Assembly (NCBI RefSeq): GCF_000686845.1
Contig: NZ_JMLS01000023.1
Location: 1 to 64,000, forward strand
Direction: 5' to 3'
Length of the DNA stretch: 64,000 bases
Source: Paenibacillus sp. UNC451MF
GTDB taxonomy: Bacteria > Bacillota > Bacilli > Paenibacillales > NBRC-103111
In this document: in pieces, positions 26,100 to 36,200 of the stretch
How positions within the stretch are numbered: position 1 is the first letter of the stretch
Layout of the letters: every line of letters starts with the position of its first letter
Position numbers and translations under genes: made by a program
Notes under the pieces: model-generated
What the model saw: the letters and a program-made list of their open reading frames with translations, nothing else
The model's database searches: none
Told to the model about the DNA's origin: nothing

Positions 26100-26786
26100 T
26101 CATTCAAAGACTAATGTATTATGATCAATGCCTAAGAAGCCGTAGGCCTGGGCTATGATATCTTCATTGTTGTCTCCATAAAAATGCTGGGAGATTTGGC
26201 TCATGCCGGTTCGTTTGCCGAGCCGGTCGAGTTGATTTTTCATCAGCTTCGAATTGCATAAGACCGCAACCTTCTGGCAGTGGGGGAACATCCACTTCTG
26301 AAGCTCCTCAATCCGCTCATTCACATCTGGCGAAAAAACAAAAGGATGCCCGTTCGCCACCATCCCTCTGTTGTCGATCAGCAGCTTAATGTGGCCTTTG
26401 GTCAAGTAAGTACACGCTATCTTAAGATCAAAAGCGGTTTTGTTAACATCCTCCACGCTAAGTATTCCTTTGACCTGCCATGAAATAACCTGCTCATCGA
26501 AATCAATATGATAAACAAACCGTTCGCTTAAGGCTCTCTTATATTCACTTTTTACATAAGCCGTGTGCATAGAAAAGCGCTCATTGTCAAAAAAGTAGCT
26601 CATATCAACGTCCAGCGCATTTGTAATGATCGATATATTTTCCAGCGAAATGTTCCGCTCGCCCCGCTCTACGCCTCCGATGTAGGAACGGTCCATTCCG
26701 CAGCGTAATGCTAGCGCTTCCTGTGACATCCCGGTCTTAAGTCTAAGCTCTCGTACTCTTTGTCCAAAGTTAGTTAAGATGGTCAT
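26100..26786 (-). CDS. XRE-family regulator with C-terminal SpoIIAA/STAS-like domain
   Basis: A 228-residue protein. Residues about 6-66 form a Cro/C1-type helix-turn-helix (LRLKTGMSQEALALRCGMDRS with the following SYIGGVERGERN). The rest (about 85-225) alternates strands and helices (VISWQVKGILSVEDV, IKLLIDNRGM, KVAVLCNSKLMKNQL) like a STAS/SpoIIAA-like fold. That second domain may sense a partner or ligand. GGAGG on the minus strand precedes the ATG. Its target is unknown; it points away from the chemoreceptor gene region. Confidence 0.8.
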   Translation of the reverse strand: MTILTNFGQRVRELRLKTGMSQEALALRCGMDRSYIGGVERGERNISLENISIITNALDVDMSYFFDNERFSMHTAYVKSEYKRALSERFVYHIDFDEQVISWQVKGILSVEDVNKTAFDLKIACTYLTKGHIKLLIDNRGMVANGHPFVFSPDVNERIEELQKWMFPHCQKVAVLCNSKLMKNQLDRLGKRTGMSQISQHFYGDNNEDIIAQAYGFLGIDHNTLVFE

Positions 26787-26884
26787 ACCGATCCTCCTTA
26801 TCCGATATGGATAATATAAGTATCATTATGCAAGAAATAAGGGGTAAAGTCACCAAATTTCGACAAGCAGCTCACATAAAACAA

Positions 26885-26950
26885 GTGAAGAGCTCTCCTT
26901 CCGACACCAACGGAATCATAAAGAATCCGCGTGGAAAGGGAGCTCTTCAC
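26885..26950 (-). terminator. Long hairpin downstream of the chemoreceptor gene
   Basis: GTGAAGAGCTCTCCTTCC pairs with GGAAAGGGAGCTCTTCAC with two mismatches, across about 30 bases, just past the chemoreceptor stop. Confidence 0.6.
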
Positions 26951-26969
26951 CTGCACAGTCGATAGCAAA

Positions 26970-28670
26970 TTATAATTTAAAAGAACGAATATTTTGCTGC
27001 AAATCGTCGGCGAGCTTGGACAAATGAGAGGCGGAATGGAATATTTCTTCCGTCGATGCCAGCTGCTCCTCGGATGCCTTGGCTACACTTTGCGTATTTT
27101 CGCTTGCGCTTCTCGCGATGTTTGCGGTAGATAGGATAGAAGCGGTAATTTCTTCGGTAGCCGCAGCCATCTGCTCAGATGTTGCAGATACCTCTTGCAG
27201 CTCATGGTTAATCGTTTGAATGTTTTCAAGTATTTGTCCGAACATGTCTCGGGTCGTGGCAGCGACGGAGATGCCGTCCGTAATTTCTTGGTTAACGGAT
27301 TTCATCGAATCAATGGCCAGTCGCGTCTCGGACTGAATCTCACCGATCAAAGCCGATATCTCATCGGCCGAAGAGCTGGACTGTGCAGCGAGTTTCTTCA
27401 CCTCGTTGGCGACAACGGCGAAGCCTTTTCCTTGCTCACCTGCACGAGCTGCTTCAATAGAGGCGTTGAGAGCAAGAAGATTCGTCTGATTGGCGATTTG
27501 GGCAATGATCGTTACAATCTCGCCTATTTCATCGGATCTTTGACCCAGCTTCTGGATAAATTCAGCCGTAGTGCTTGCCGAGCTTTGAATGGATCCCATT
27601 TGACGAACAACCTGCTCGACAGAATCGTTTCCACTTGCTGCATGATGCGAAGTTTCAATAGCTTTCTCGGAAACAACGGAGGATGTTTCGGCAATTTTAC
27701 CGATGCCTTGAGCCATCTCTTCCATTGCTTTAGCGGTTTCTTCCGTGCTGGCAAGCTGTTCGGCTGAACCGCCGGATACTTCCTGCATAGCGGCAGCAAC
27801 TTGTCTGGATGTGCCCGCCGATTGATCAGCGCTTGCCGCGAGCTCCTCGGACATGGCGGCTACCTGAGAAGATGTGTTGGACGTCTCTGTCACCGTGTGT
27901 CTCAAGTTGGTGACCATGGAAGCAGCGGCTCCAGCCAGGTCGCTCAGTTCGTCTTTACTCCGTACGGCTACGGGCTGAATGCTCAGATCCCCCGCAGCGA
28001 CCTGAATAATATGTCCGGTCACTTTACGTAAAATGACAACGATGCGCAGGTGGAGTATCCAGAGAACAATGATGCTGAAAAGAATACTGGCGCCTACAAT
28101 GGAATAGATGAAGATGCTGCCGCCTTTATGCGTGTCTGCGACTTCCTGAGCGGCTGCTATGGCCCCGTCATGATATGTTTTTTTCAGATCATTAAAAATC
28201 AGCTGCATATCATCGAACCTCTTTTGTCCCACTCGCAACAAATCCACGGATTGGGCCATCTGTCCACTGCGGCTTGACTCCAATATCAGCTTGTTATTGT
28301 CTTTAAACTCGGTCCAGGAAGCTTTAAGCTGGTCAAGTTTCTTCTTTTCTTCATCCGTAGTAATGGTTTTCTCGTAGATTTCGAGATTGGAGTCAAATTT
28401 ATTGTACAGCTGGGAAATGCTGTTGCTCAGCATATCCATCGTCGGAACGTCCTGCTCGTCCTTGTGCCTGTAGGTCAAATTCAAGATGTGCTCCGCTTCA
28501 AAATTCAATTCGTTAATGGATTCGACACCTGGCATCCAGGTAACGGTAATAGCGTCAACGCGCCCTTTCATATAATCCATCGTCCCAACTGCAAAATACC
28601 CAAGAACAAAAAGAAGCAGTAAAACAATTCCGAACCCCGCAATTAATTTTTTGCCGACCGTAAAGCGCAT
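26970..28670 (-). CDS. Methyl-accepting chemotaxis protein
   Basis: About 566 residues. An N-terminal membrane helix (about 8-28), a four-helix-bundle extracellular sensor (about 30-185), a second membrane helix (about 187-208), a HAMP domain, and a long signalling coiled coil with the conserved hairpin tip [33 protein letters not shown]. Several Glu/Gln pairs suit methylation. It binds CheA/CheW at the cell pole. The ATG at 28670 follows GAGG on the minus strand; a GTG three codons upstream is possible. The ligand cannot be inferred. Confidence 0.92.
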   Translation of the reverse strand: MRFTVGKKLIAGFGIVLLLLFVLGYFAVGTMDYMKGRVDAITVTWMPGVESINELNFEAEHILNLTYRHKDEQDVPTMDMLSNSISQLYNKFDSNLEIYEKTITTDEEKKKLDQLKASWTEFKDNNKLILESSRSGQMAQSVDLLRVGQKRFDDMQLIFNDLKKTYHDGAIAAAQEVADTHKGGSIFIYSIVGASILFSIIVLWILHLRIVVILRKVTGHIIQVAAGDLSIQPVAVRSKDELSDLAGAAASMVTNLRHTVTETSNTSSQVAAMSEELAASADQSAGTSRQVAAAMQEVSGGSAEQLASTEETAKAMEEMAQGIGKIAETSSVVSEKAIETSHHAASGNDSVEQVVRQMGSIQSSASTTAEFIQKLGQRSDEIGEIVTIIAQIANQTNLLALNASIEAARAGEQGKGFAVVANEVKKLAAQSSSSADEISALIGEIQSETRLAIDSMKSVNQEITDGISVAATTRDMFGQILENIQTINHELQEVSATSEQMAAATEEITASILSTANIARSASENTQSVAKASEEQLASTEEIFHSASHLSKLADDLQQNIRSFKL

Positions 28671-28833
28671 GGACTTCACCTCATGTATTAGTCATAGTAG
28701 TAGAAAGTAGGTACTAGATATTTATTCGACAAATTTTTGCCAAATGTTTATGACTATTTTCACTATTTCTCATGAAAAATAGGTAACATGTCCGGGGAAT
28801 CCGAAATTTAGGCAGGAAGAAGAAGACCGCCAC

Positions 28834-28862
28834 TTGCATTAGAAGCGCAATTTTCATATAAT
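28834..28862 (+). promoter_or_regulatory. pheST promoter
   Basis: TTGCAT (28834-28839) and TATAAT (28857-28862) are 17 bases apart, 25 bases before the T-box leader. Confidence 0.7.
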
Positions 28863-28886
28863 AAGCTAAAGTTTCATACCTAAAAT

Positions 28887-29201
28887 GCGTTGACGGAGTA
28901 AAGTAAGCAGTGCCTCTTTACAGGGAGGAGCCGCCGGAGATTGAGAGCGGTTCTACAGAAACAGGCTGCCGAAGTTCCCTCCTGAGCAGTCCTTTGAAAC
29001 CACAGCGGATGCTGGAGGTAAGTAGGAGGGAGCCGGCCAAGAACTCATGTTCGGAACCGTTACATTCAATGAAGTGAGAAGGAGAATCCTTGTCCCTGCC
29101 GAGCGCTGTGCGCTGTGATGTAAGGGTGTCAAGATGCCTTCTAACAAGGGTGGTACCACGGCTTATTCGTCCCTTTATTGGGATGAATAGGCCTTTTTTT
29201 G
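28887..29201 (+). ncRNA. T-box leader for pheST, tRNA-Phe sensing
   Basis: The T-box sequence AAGGGTGGTACCACGG is at 29146-29161, followed by the terminator hairpin GGCTTATTCGTCCC/GGGATGAATAGGCC and seven T (ending about 29201). A TTC Phe codon in GAAGTTCCCT (28975-28977) sits where the specifier loop should be. Uncharged tRNA-Phe should pair with both and prevent termination. An unusual 276-base spacer separates it from pheS. Confidence 0.88.
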
Positions 29202-29239
29202 TTGCCTAGGGAATGTTGTGAAGCAAATTTCCGTGTATA

Positions 29240-29330
29240 ACGGGGGACTCCCCAAAAATGTCTAATCTTTGATTGAAGTGTTTCAGGATGAAGCTTCAGA
29301 AAGATTAGACGCCGAGCGAGCTTGCTCGCT
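29240..29330. repeat. Palindrome-rich insert between T-box and pheS
   Basis: It contains CGGGGGACTCCCC-AAAAATG, an inverted pair TCTAATCTTT/AAAGATTAGA and a GCGAGC-TT-GCTCGC hairpin. A related CGGGGAGCTCCCC-AAAATGT word occurs at about 42841. The rest of 29202-29477 holds no gene. Confidence 0.45.
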
Positions 29331-29477
29331 GCGGACGGAATTTTCTACACAGCAGCACTTCACTTTCGGGGGATTTGTTCCGTTTTGTTCCGTTGAAGTC
29401 GGGGGTTATGAGTAGGTTGAACCACAGCGCTATACGGCGGCTACGAGGAAGATAAAAACTATAAGGAGGATGAACAC

Positions 29478-30512
29478 ATGAAAGAGCGTTTGGAAGCTCT
29501 AAAAGTCGAAGCTCTGCAGGAGCTGGCGCAGGTGACGAACCAGCAGCAGCTGAATGAAATGAAAATCAAATATTTGGGCAAAAAAGGTCCGTTGACCGAA
29601 ATTTTGCGCGGAATGGGTGCTTTAAGCGCTGAGGAACGTCCGGTTATCGGGCAAGTGGCGAACGATGTACGCGGTGCAATCGAAGCCGTCATCGAGAGCA
29701 AGCAGGAGGAGTATCTAAAGGCCGAGACGGAAGAACGTCTTCGCGCTGAAACGATCGACGTTACTTTGCCGGGCAGACCTGCACCAGTAGGCGCAACACA
29801 CCCTATCAGCAAAGTCATCCAGCAGATCGAAGATATTTTCATCGGCATGGGTTATACGGTAGCGGAAGGTCCGGAGGTTGAGCAGGACTACTACAACTTC
29901 GAAGCATTGAACCTGCCTAAGAATCACCCGGCCCGCGATATGCAGGACTCCTTTTACATTACAGATGAAATTTTGATGCGTACACAAACTTCCCCTGTGC
30001 AGGTCCGCACGATGGAGAAAATGAAAGGCGATGTGCCGGTCAAAATCATTTGCCCAGGTAAAGTGTACCGCCGTGACGACGACGACGCGACTCACTCGCA
30101 TATGTTCACACAGATCGAGGGTCTTGTTATCGACCGCAACATCCGCATGAGCGATTTGAAGGGTACGCTGCTGCAGTTCGTGCGCGAGCTGTTCGGGCAA
30201 AATACGCAAATTCGTTTGCGTCCTAGCTTTTTCCCTTTCACTGAGCCTAGCGTTGAGGTTGACGTGACTTGTGCGATGTGTGGAGGCTCCGGCTGCCGCG
30301 TATGTAAGCAAACCGGTTGGCTCGAAATTCTCGGTGCGGGGATGGTTCATCCGAACGTTCTGGAAAAAGGCGGTTATGATCCTGAAGAGTACAGCGGCTT
30401 TGCCTTCGGTCTCGGGGTAGAACGCGTTGCCATGCTGAAATACGACATTGAAGACATCCGTCATTTTTATACGAACGACCTGCGTTTCTTGAAGCAGTTC
30501 GCCCATTTGTAA
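29478..30512 (+). CDS. pheS: Phenylalanyl-tRNA synthetase alpha subunit
   Basis: A 344-residue catalytic subunit. An N-terminal coiled coil (about 1-90) precedes the class II core; motif 2 contains [19 protein letters not shown], and motif 3 is [13 protein letters not shown]. It charges tRNA-Phe as an alpha2-beta2 tetramer. A textbook AAGGAGG precedes the ATG. The pheT gene follows after 22 bases. Expression should be controlled by the T-box upstream. Confidence 0.96.
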   Translation: MKERLEALKVEALQELAQVTNQQQLNEMKIKYLGKKGPLTEILRGMGALSAEERPVIGQVANDVRGAIEAVIESKQEEYLKAETEERLRAETIDVTLPGRPAPVGATHPISKVIQQIEDIFIGMGYTVAEGPEVEQDYYNFEALNLPKNHPARDMQDSFYITDEILMRTQTSPVQVRTMEKMKGDVPVKIICPGKVYRRDDDDATHSHMFTQIEGLVIDRNIRMSDLKGTLLQFVRELFGQNTQIRLRPSFFPFTEPSVEVDVTCAMCGGSGCRVCKQTGWLEILGAGMVHPNVLEKGGYDPEEYSGFAFGLGVERVAMLKYDIEDIRHFYTNDLRFLKQFAHL

Positions 30513-30534
30513 TCGAGAGGAGTGTTAAGAGGAC

Positions 30535-32982
30535 ATGAAAGTATCTTACCAATGGTTAGCCCAATATGTGGATGTTACTGGATTCACAGCCGATGAGCTG
30601 GCAGAGAAGCTGACGCGGAGCGGTATTGAAGTGGATATTGTGGAAAAGCGCAACAAAGGGGTAGAGAAAGTACTCGTAGGTTTTGTGAAAACGCGCGAAA
30701 AGCATCCGGATGCTGATAAATTGAGCGTATGTACTGTAGATGTAGGGCAAGGCGAAGATTTACAAATCGTATGCGGAGCGAAGAACGTAGACGCAGGCCA
30801 AAAGGTTCCTGTAGCTATTGTAGGTGCCAAGCTGCCTGACGGATTGGTTATCAAACGCGCGAAGCTGCGCGGTGTAGAATCCCAAGGGATGATCTGCTCG
30901 GCGAAGGAGCTAGGCCTCAACGATAAGCTGCTGCCAAAAGAAATTCAAGAAGGCATTCTTGTACTGCCTGAAGATACTCAGGTTGGCGAGAGCATTCTTG
31001 ATGTTCTGGCAATCAATGACGAAGTGCTTGATTTCGATCTGACACCGAATCGTTCTGACTGTCTGAGCATGCTGGGAGCAGCGTATGAAATCGCAGCGAT
31101 TCTAGGACGTCCGGTTCAACTGCCGGATGCGGAGCAGGGCTTGCAGAAGAACGGTACAACTGGGCAAGCTTCGAATCATATCTCTGTGGAAATCACAGCA
31201 AAAGAACAATGCTCGCACTATGCTGCGCGCTATATCGAAAATGTTAAAATAGGTCCTTCCCCGCTATGGATGCAAAATCGTCTGATGGCTGCCGGCGTTC
31301 GTCCGATCAATAACATTGTGGACATCACTAACTTTGTCATGCTTGAGTACGGCCAACCGCTGCATGCTTTCGATGCGGATAAATTGGCTAACGGACACAT
31401 TGATGTACGCATGGCGAAGTCTGGTGAAAAGATCGTCACTCTTGATGGAGTGGAGCGGGATTTAGAGCCTCACATGCTGCTTATTACGGACGGAACGAAG
31501 CCAGTAGCACTGGCTGGTGTGATGGGCGGAGAAAACTCCGAGGTAACAGACGGAACTGTACGTATTTTGCTCGAGTCGGCGAAGTTCGATGGGGGCACTG
31601 TGCGCAAAACATCCCGTCAGCTCGGCTTGCGTTCGGAAGCTTCCCTTCGTTTTGAAAAAGAAGTGAATCCGGAGGCGGTCATTCCTGCACTCAACCGTGC
31701 TGCTTCTCTTATGGCGGAATACGCTGGAGGTCAAGTTGCATCGGGTATTGTTGAAGCAGTGACGAAGGACAACAAAGTGGTACAAATCGAGCTTAGCGTA
31801 AGCAGAATCAATCAATATTTAGGTACGGAATTGTCCGCTGAGCAAGTAAGCGCGATATTTGACCGTCTGCATTTTAACGTGGAATCGCAAGGAGAAACCT
31901 TCACTGTTCATGTGCCTAGCCGTCGAGGTGATATTACGCGGGCTGTCGATCTGATCGAGGAAGTGGCTCGTCTGTATGGCTACGACAACATTCCAACGAC
32001 GTTAATGAGCGGCGTTACGACTCCGGGAGCATTGACGAAGGATCAGGCTGTTCGCCGTCTGGTACGCAATGTGCTGACAGGAAGCGGCTTGCATGAAGCC
32101 ATTACTTATTCCTTCACACATCCTGATCAAATTGCCGAATTCCCAGGAGCTTATCCAACTGCTAAGCCGATTACCCTGTCGATGCCGATGAGCGAGGAGC
32201 GCAGCACGCTTCGTACGAGCTTGATTCCTCATTTGCTGGATGTGGCTGCCTATAATCGGAACCGCAATACGGATAATGTAAATGTATTTGAGATCGGCAA
32301 AGTGTTCGTGACGGACGAAAGCTCGCTTACGAAGCTTCCGGAAGAGCGATTGATGCTATCCGCACTCATTACAGGCAAGCGCCATGAAACGCACTGGACG
32401 GGTAAATCCGGAGATGTTGATTTTTACGACCTTAAGGGCGTATTCGAAAGTGTTGTAAGCTACCTGGGCTTGCAAGGCATTGGCTACAAAGCTGCTCAGC
32501 CGGATGGCTTCCATCCAGGTCGTACAGCTCATATTACATTACAAACAGCAGAAGGAACACAAGTCATCGGTACTTTGGGTCAACTGCATCCTTCACTTCA
32601 ACAGAAAAAGGATTTGGCGGACACTTACGTACTAGAGGTTGAGTTCTCCGTACTGGCAGAGCAAGCGAGCGAGCGTATTACCCACAAGCTGCTGCCACGC
32701 TATCCGTCTATCGGACGCGATATTGCCGTTGTAGTAGGCAGGGAAGTACAGGTCGGTGATCTGATGGCCAAGGTGCGTGAAGTGGCTGGTAGTCTGCTCG
32801 AATCGATCCAAGTATTTGATATTTACACGGGCGACCGTTTGGGCGCCGATAAGAAGAGCGTTGCGCTAGCTCTTGTGTACCGGACTCCTGAGCGTACATT
32901 GACCGATGAGGAAGTTAGCGAGCTTCATGCTAAGGTTGTTGAGGCATTGGAGCAAACGTTTGGAGCCGAGCTGAGAAAGTAA
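30535..32982 (+). CDS. pheT: Phenylalanyl-tRNA synthetase beta subunit
   Basis: An 815-residue subunit of normal length. In order: an N-terminal EMAP-like tRNA-binding domain (about 40-150), the B3/B4 editing module (about 210-380), a B5 domain, a catalytic-like fold, and the C-terminal FDX-ACB anticodon-binding domain (LLPRYPSIGRDIAVVV onward). It recognises tRNA-Phe and hydrolyses mischarged Tyr-tRNA. It is in an operon with pheS and ends at a strong terminator. Confidence 0.96.
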   Translation: MKVSYQWLAQYVDVTGFTADELAEKLTRSGIEVDIVEKRNKGVEKVLVGFVKTREKHPDADKLSVCTVDVGQGEDLQIVCGAKNVDAGQKVPVAIVGAKLPDGLVIKRAKLRGVESQGMICSAKELGLNDKLLPKEIQEGILVLPEDTQVGESILDVLAINDEVLDFDLTPNRSDCLSMLGAAYEIAAILGRPVQLPDAEQGLQKNGTTGQASNHISVEITAKEQCSHYAARYIENVKIGPSPLWMQNRLMAAGVRPINNIVDITNFVMLEYGQPLHAFDADKLANGHIDVRMAKSGEKIVTLDGVERDLEPHMLLITDGTKPVALAGVMGGENSEVTDGTVRILLESAKFDGGTVRKTSRQLGLRSEASLRFEKEVNPEAVIPALNRAASLMAEYAGGQVASGIVEAVTKDNKVVQIELSVSRINQYLGTELSAEQVSAIFDRLHFNVESQGETFTVHVPSRRGDITRAVDLIEEVARLYGYDNIPTTLMSGVTTPGALTKDQAVRRLVRNVLTGSGLHEAITYSFTHPDQIAEFPGAYPTAKPITLSMPMSEERSTLRTSLIPHLLDVAAYNRNRNTDNVNVFEIGKVFVTDESSLTKLPEERLMLSALITGKRHETHWTGKSGDVDFYDLKGVFESVVSYLGLQGIGYKAAQPDGFHPGRTAHITLQTAEGTQVIGTLGQLHPSLQQKKDLADTYVLEVEFSVLAEQASERITHKLLPRYPSIGRDIAVVVGREVQVGDLMAKVREVAGSLLESIQVFDIYTGDRLGADKKSVALALVYRTPERTLTDEEVSELHAKVVEALEQTFGAELRK

Positions 32983-33030
32983 GAAACAGCTGCTCGTAAT
33001 TTGTCATAAATATGCCTGCTACAGCAGGAA

Positions 33031-33080
33031 AAAAGGTTCCCCGTATCGAAATAAATGGAGATACGAGGAACCTTTTTTTT
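33031..33080 (+). terminator. pheST terminator
   Basis: AAAAGGTTCC-CCGTATC pairs with GATACGA-GGAACC followed by eight T. Confidence 0.85.
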
Positions 33081-33257
33081 GTATTTCCAAGTGTTTACAA
33101 ATGTCCTCCGATTATCATGGAAAAAATGGAGCCTTGGCTGCTGAAATAAAGCAACAAAATGGCTTGCAAAACCAATCAAGACCACCGGATGTCCGGTGTA
33201 TTCCGAGCGGAGACTTTATAGACCTCCTCTGTGAAGGTAAGAAAGGAGAGTTTACTT

Positions 33258-36200
33258 GTGAGCAATGAAGAAAAAATCCGAATGACGGTAGATATATTTG
33301 GCACCCCCTATAAGCTGGTTGCCAGAACAAGCGCGACGAATATGAAACGAGTTGTTGCGCAGGTGAACGATCAAATGCATAAAATCGCCACGGGGTCCCC
33401 GCGGCTGGATACACCGAAAATAGCCGTTTTGGCGGCGGTACATATATCAGACGACTATTATAAAATGCAGGATGAATTTGAAGAGCTTATCGAGAAGCAT
33501 AAGCTGCTTGAAAAGTCGAAGGAAGAGCTGGGTCAGCTAAAGGAGCGCCATGCTGTTCTTCTACAGGAATTAGAGGTGGAGAGGGAACGGCTTCAGGAGT
33601 TGGAGAACGATAGCCGTAAGCTCGAAGAAGAGCGTACGCAAGCTCAGGCTGAGGCTGCAAAGCTTCAGGAGGCGTTAAAGCAATCCGGACAGGAACGTGT
33701 GCGTTTAGAATCCAAGGCTAGAAGCGAGCAAGAACGCAGCCAAAGCTTGGAAAAGCAGCTCGAGGAGCAGCGCAAAGCGCTGTCGGAACTCGAAGAGCTA
33801 AGCTTAATGCAGGAAGCGGAGCTCGCAGCACAGATCGAGCAGCTGGAGTCCGAAACAGCCAGACTTCAAACTGAATTGGCACAGCTTGATCAGGAACGCG
33901 AGCAGCAGCTGGAAGAGCAACGCGGCTTGAATGCGAAGCTGCAAGAACAGGTGAAGAGTGAGCGTGAACGCAGCAGCGGCCTAGAGCAGCTGAAGCAGGA
34001 ACGGGACCAGGAGCTTGAGCAGCAGCGTGGTTTGCAAGCGGAGCTGGAAGAGCAGTTGAAGCTGGCCCAAGAACGCGGCGGTGATCTCGAGCAGGAGCTC
34101 GTGAAGCAGCGTGAGGCAGCATCCGAGCTGGAAGAGCTGAGCCGGATGCAGGAGGCAGAGCTGACCGAACAGTTGGAGCAAGCACGAGCTGAAGCGTCGA
34201 AGTTTCAATCGGAGCTGGCGGTCCAGGCAGAGCAAGCGCAGGTAGAGGTAGCGAAGCTGCAGCAGCGGCTGGAACAGCAGAAGCGTGAACGGGAGCAGGA
34301 GTTAGAACGTCAGCGCAGCTTGCAATCGGAATTGGAAGAGCAGTTGAAGCACGAGCAAGAACGCGGCAGCGGTCTCGAGCAGGAGCTGGCGAAGCAACGC
34401 GAATCGGCAATCGAGCTGGAAGAGCTAAGCCGAATGCAGGAGGCGGATCTGACCGAGCAGTTGGAGCAGGCGCAAGCCGAAGCGGCGAAGCTGCAAGCAG
34501 AGTTAGCGGCGCAAGCAGAGCAGGCACAGGCCGAATCAGCGAAGCTGCAATCGGAGCTGGCAGCCCAATCGGAGCAAGCGCAGGTGGAGGTAGCGAAGCT
34601 GCAGCAACGGCTGGAACAGCATAGGCGCGAACGTGAGCAAGAGCAGGGACTTCAGCGCAGCGTGCAAGCGGAGCTCGAGGAGCAGCTGAAGCATGAGCAG
34701 GAACGCGGCAGCAGCCTTGAGCAGGAGCTGGCGAAGCAGCGCGAATCGGCAATCGAGCTGGAAGAGCTGAGCCGAATGCAGGAGGCAGAACTGACCGAGC
34801 GGCTGGAGCAGACGAGAGTCGAGGCAGCGAAGCTGCAAGCAGAATTGTCAGCGCAAGCGGAGCAAGCACGAGCCGAGGCGTCCAAGCTGCAAACGGAGCT
34901 GGCAGCTCAATCGGAGCAAGCACAGGTGGAAGTAGCGAGGCTGCAGCAACGGCTGGAGCAGCAGAAGCGCGAGCGGGAGCAAGAGCAGGAGCATCTACGC
35001 AGCGTGCAAGCGGAGCTGCAGGAACAGCTGAAGCGTGAGCAGGAACGCGGCGAGAGCCTCGAGCAGGAGCTGATGAAGCAGCGTGAATCGGCATCGGAGC
35101 TGGAAGAGCTGAGCCGGATGCAGGAAGCGGAGTTGAACGAACTGCTGGAGCAGGCGCGAGCAGAAGCAGCGAAGCTGCAGGAGGAGCTAGCGGCGCAAGC
35201 AGAGCAAGCACGAGCAGAAGCAGCGAAGTTGCAGGCAGAGCTAGCAATTCAAGCGGAGCAAGAGCAGGAGAAGCAGCGCAGTGTGCAAGCGGAGCTGGAG
35301 GAGCGGCTGAAGCGTGAGCAGGAACGCGGTGAAGGCCTCGAGCAGGAGCTGGCGAAGCAGCGCGAATCGGCGTCGGAGATCGAAGAGCTGAGCCGGATGC
35401 AGGAAGAAGAATTGACTGAGCAGCTGGAGCAAGCACGAGCAGAAGCGTCGAAGCTGCAGGCGCAGCTAGCGTCACAAGCGGAGCAAGCGCAGTCGGAGTC
35501 AGCAAGGCTGCGTGAGGAACAGTTGTCACAAGTGAGCAAAGTGCAATCCGAGCTCGAGCAATTGAAACTCAAGCAGGAGCAGGAATTGGAGCATCAGCGC
35601 AGCGTACAAGCGGAGCTGCAGGAACAGCTGAAGCGTGAGCAGGAACGTGGCGGAAACCTCGAGCAGGAGCTGGCGAAGCAGCGCGAATCGGCGTCAGAGC
35701 TGGAAGAGCTGGGCCGAATGCAGGAAGCGGAGCTGAACGAGCTGCTGGAGCAGGCGAGAGCGGAAGCAGCCAAGCTGCAGGAACAGCTGTCGGCACAATC
35801 CGAGCAAGCGCGAGCCGAAGCAGCTCAGCTGCAGACGGAGCTGAAGGCTCAAGCGGAGCAAGCGCAGGCCGAATCGGCAAGGCTGCGTGAAGAGCAGTTG
35901 ACACAAGCGAGCAGAATGCAATCCGAGCTGGAGCAATTGAAGCTCGAACAGGAGCAGGAACTGGAGCATCAGCGCAGCCTGCAGGTAAAGCTGGAAGAAC
36001 AGCTGAAGCAAGAGCAGGAGCGTGGCGACAGCTTGCAGCAGGAGCTGGCGAAGCAGCGTGAAACGTCGACGGAGCTGGAAGAGCTGGGCCGAATGCAGGA
36101 AGCGGAGCTAACAGAGCTGTTGGAGCAGGCACGAGCCGAAGCAGCCAAGCTGCAAACACAGCTGACGGCGGAAGTGGAGCAAGCGCAGGCAGAGTCTGCA

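Noticed and set aside
33801-36200. CRISPR or satellite array
   Set aside because: The repeats are in-frame coding units of about 100 codons with variable length, not short repeats with spacers.
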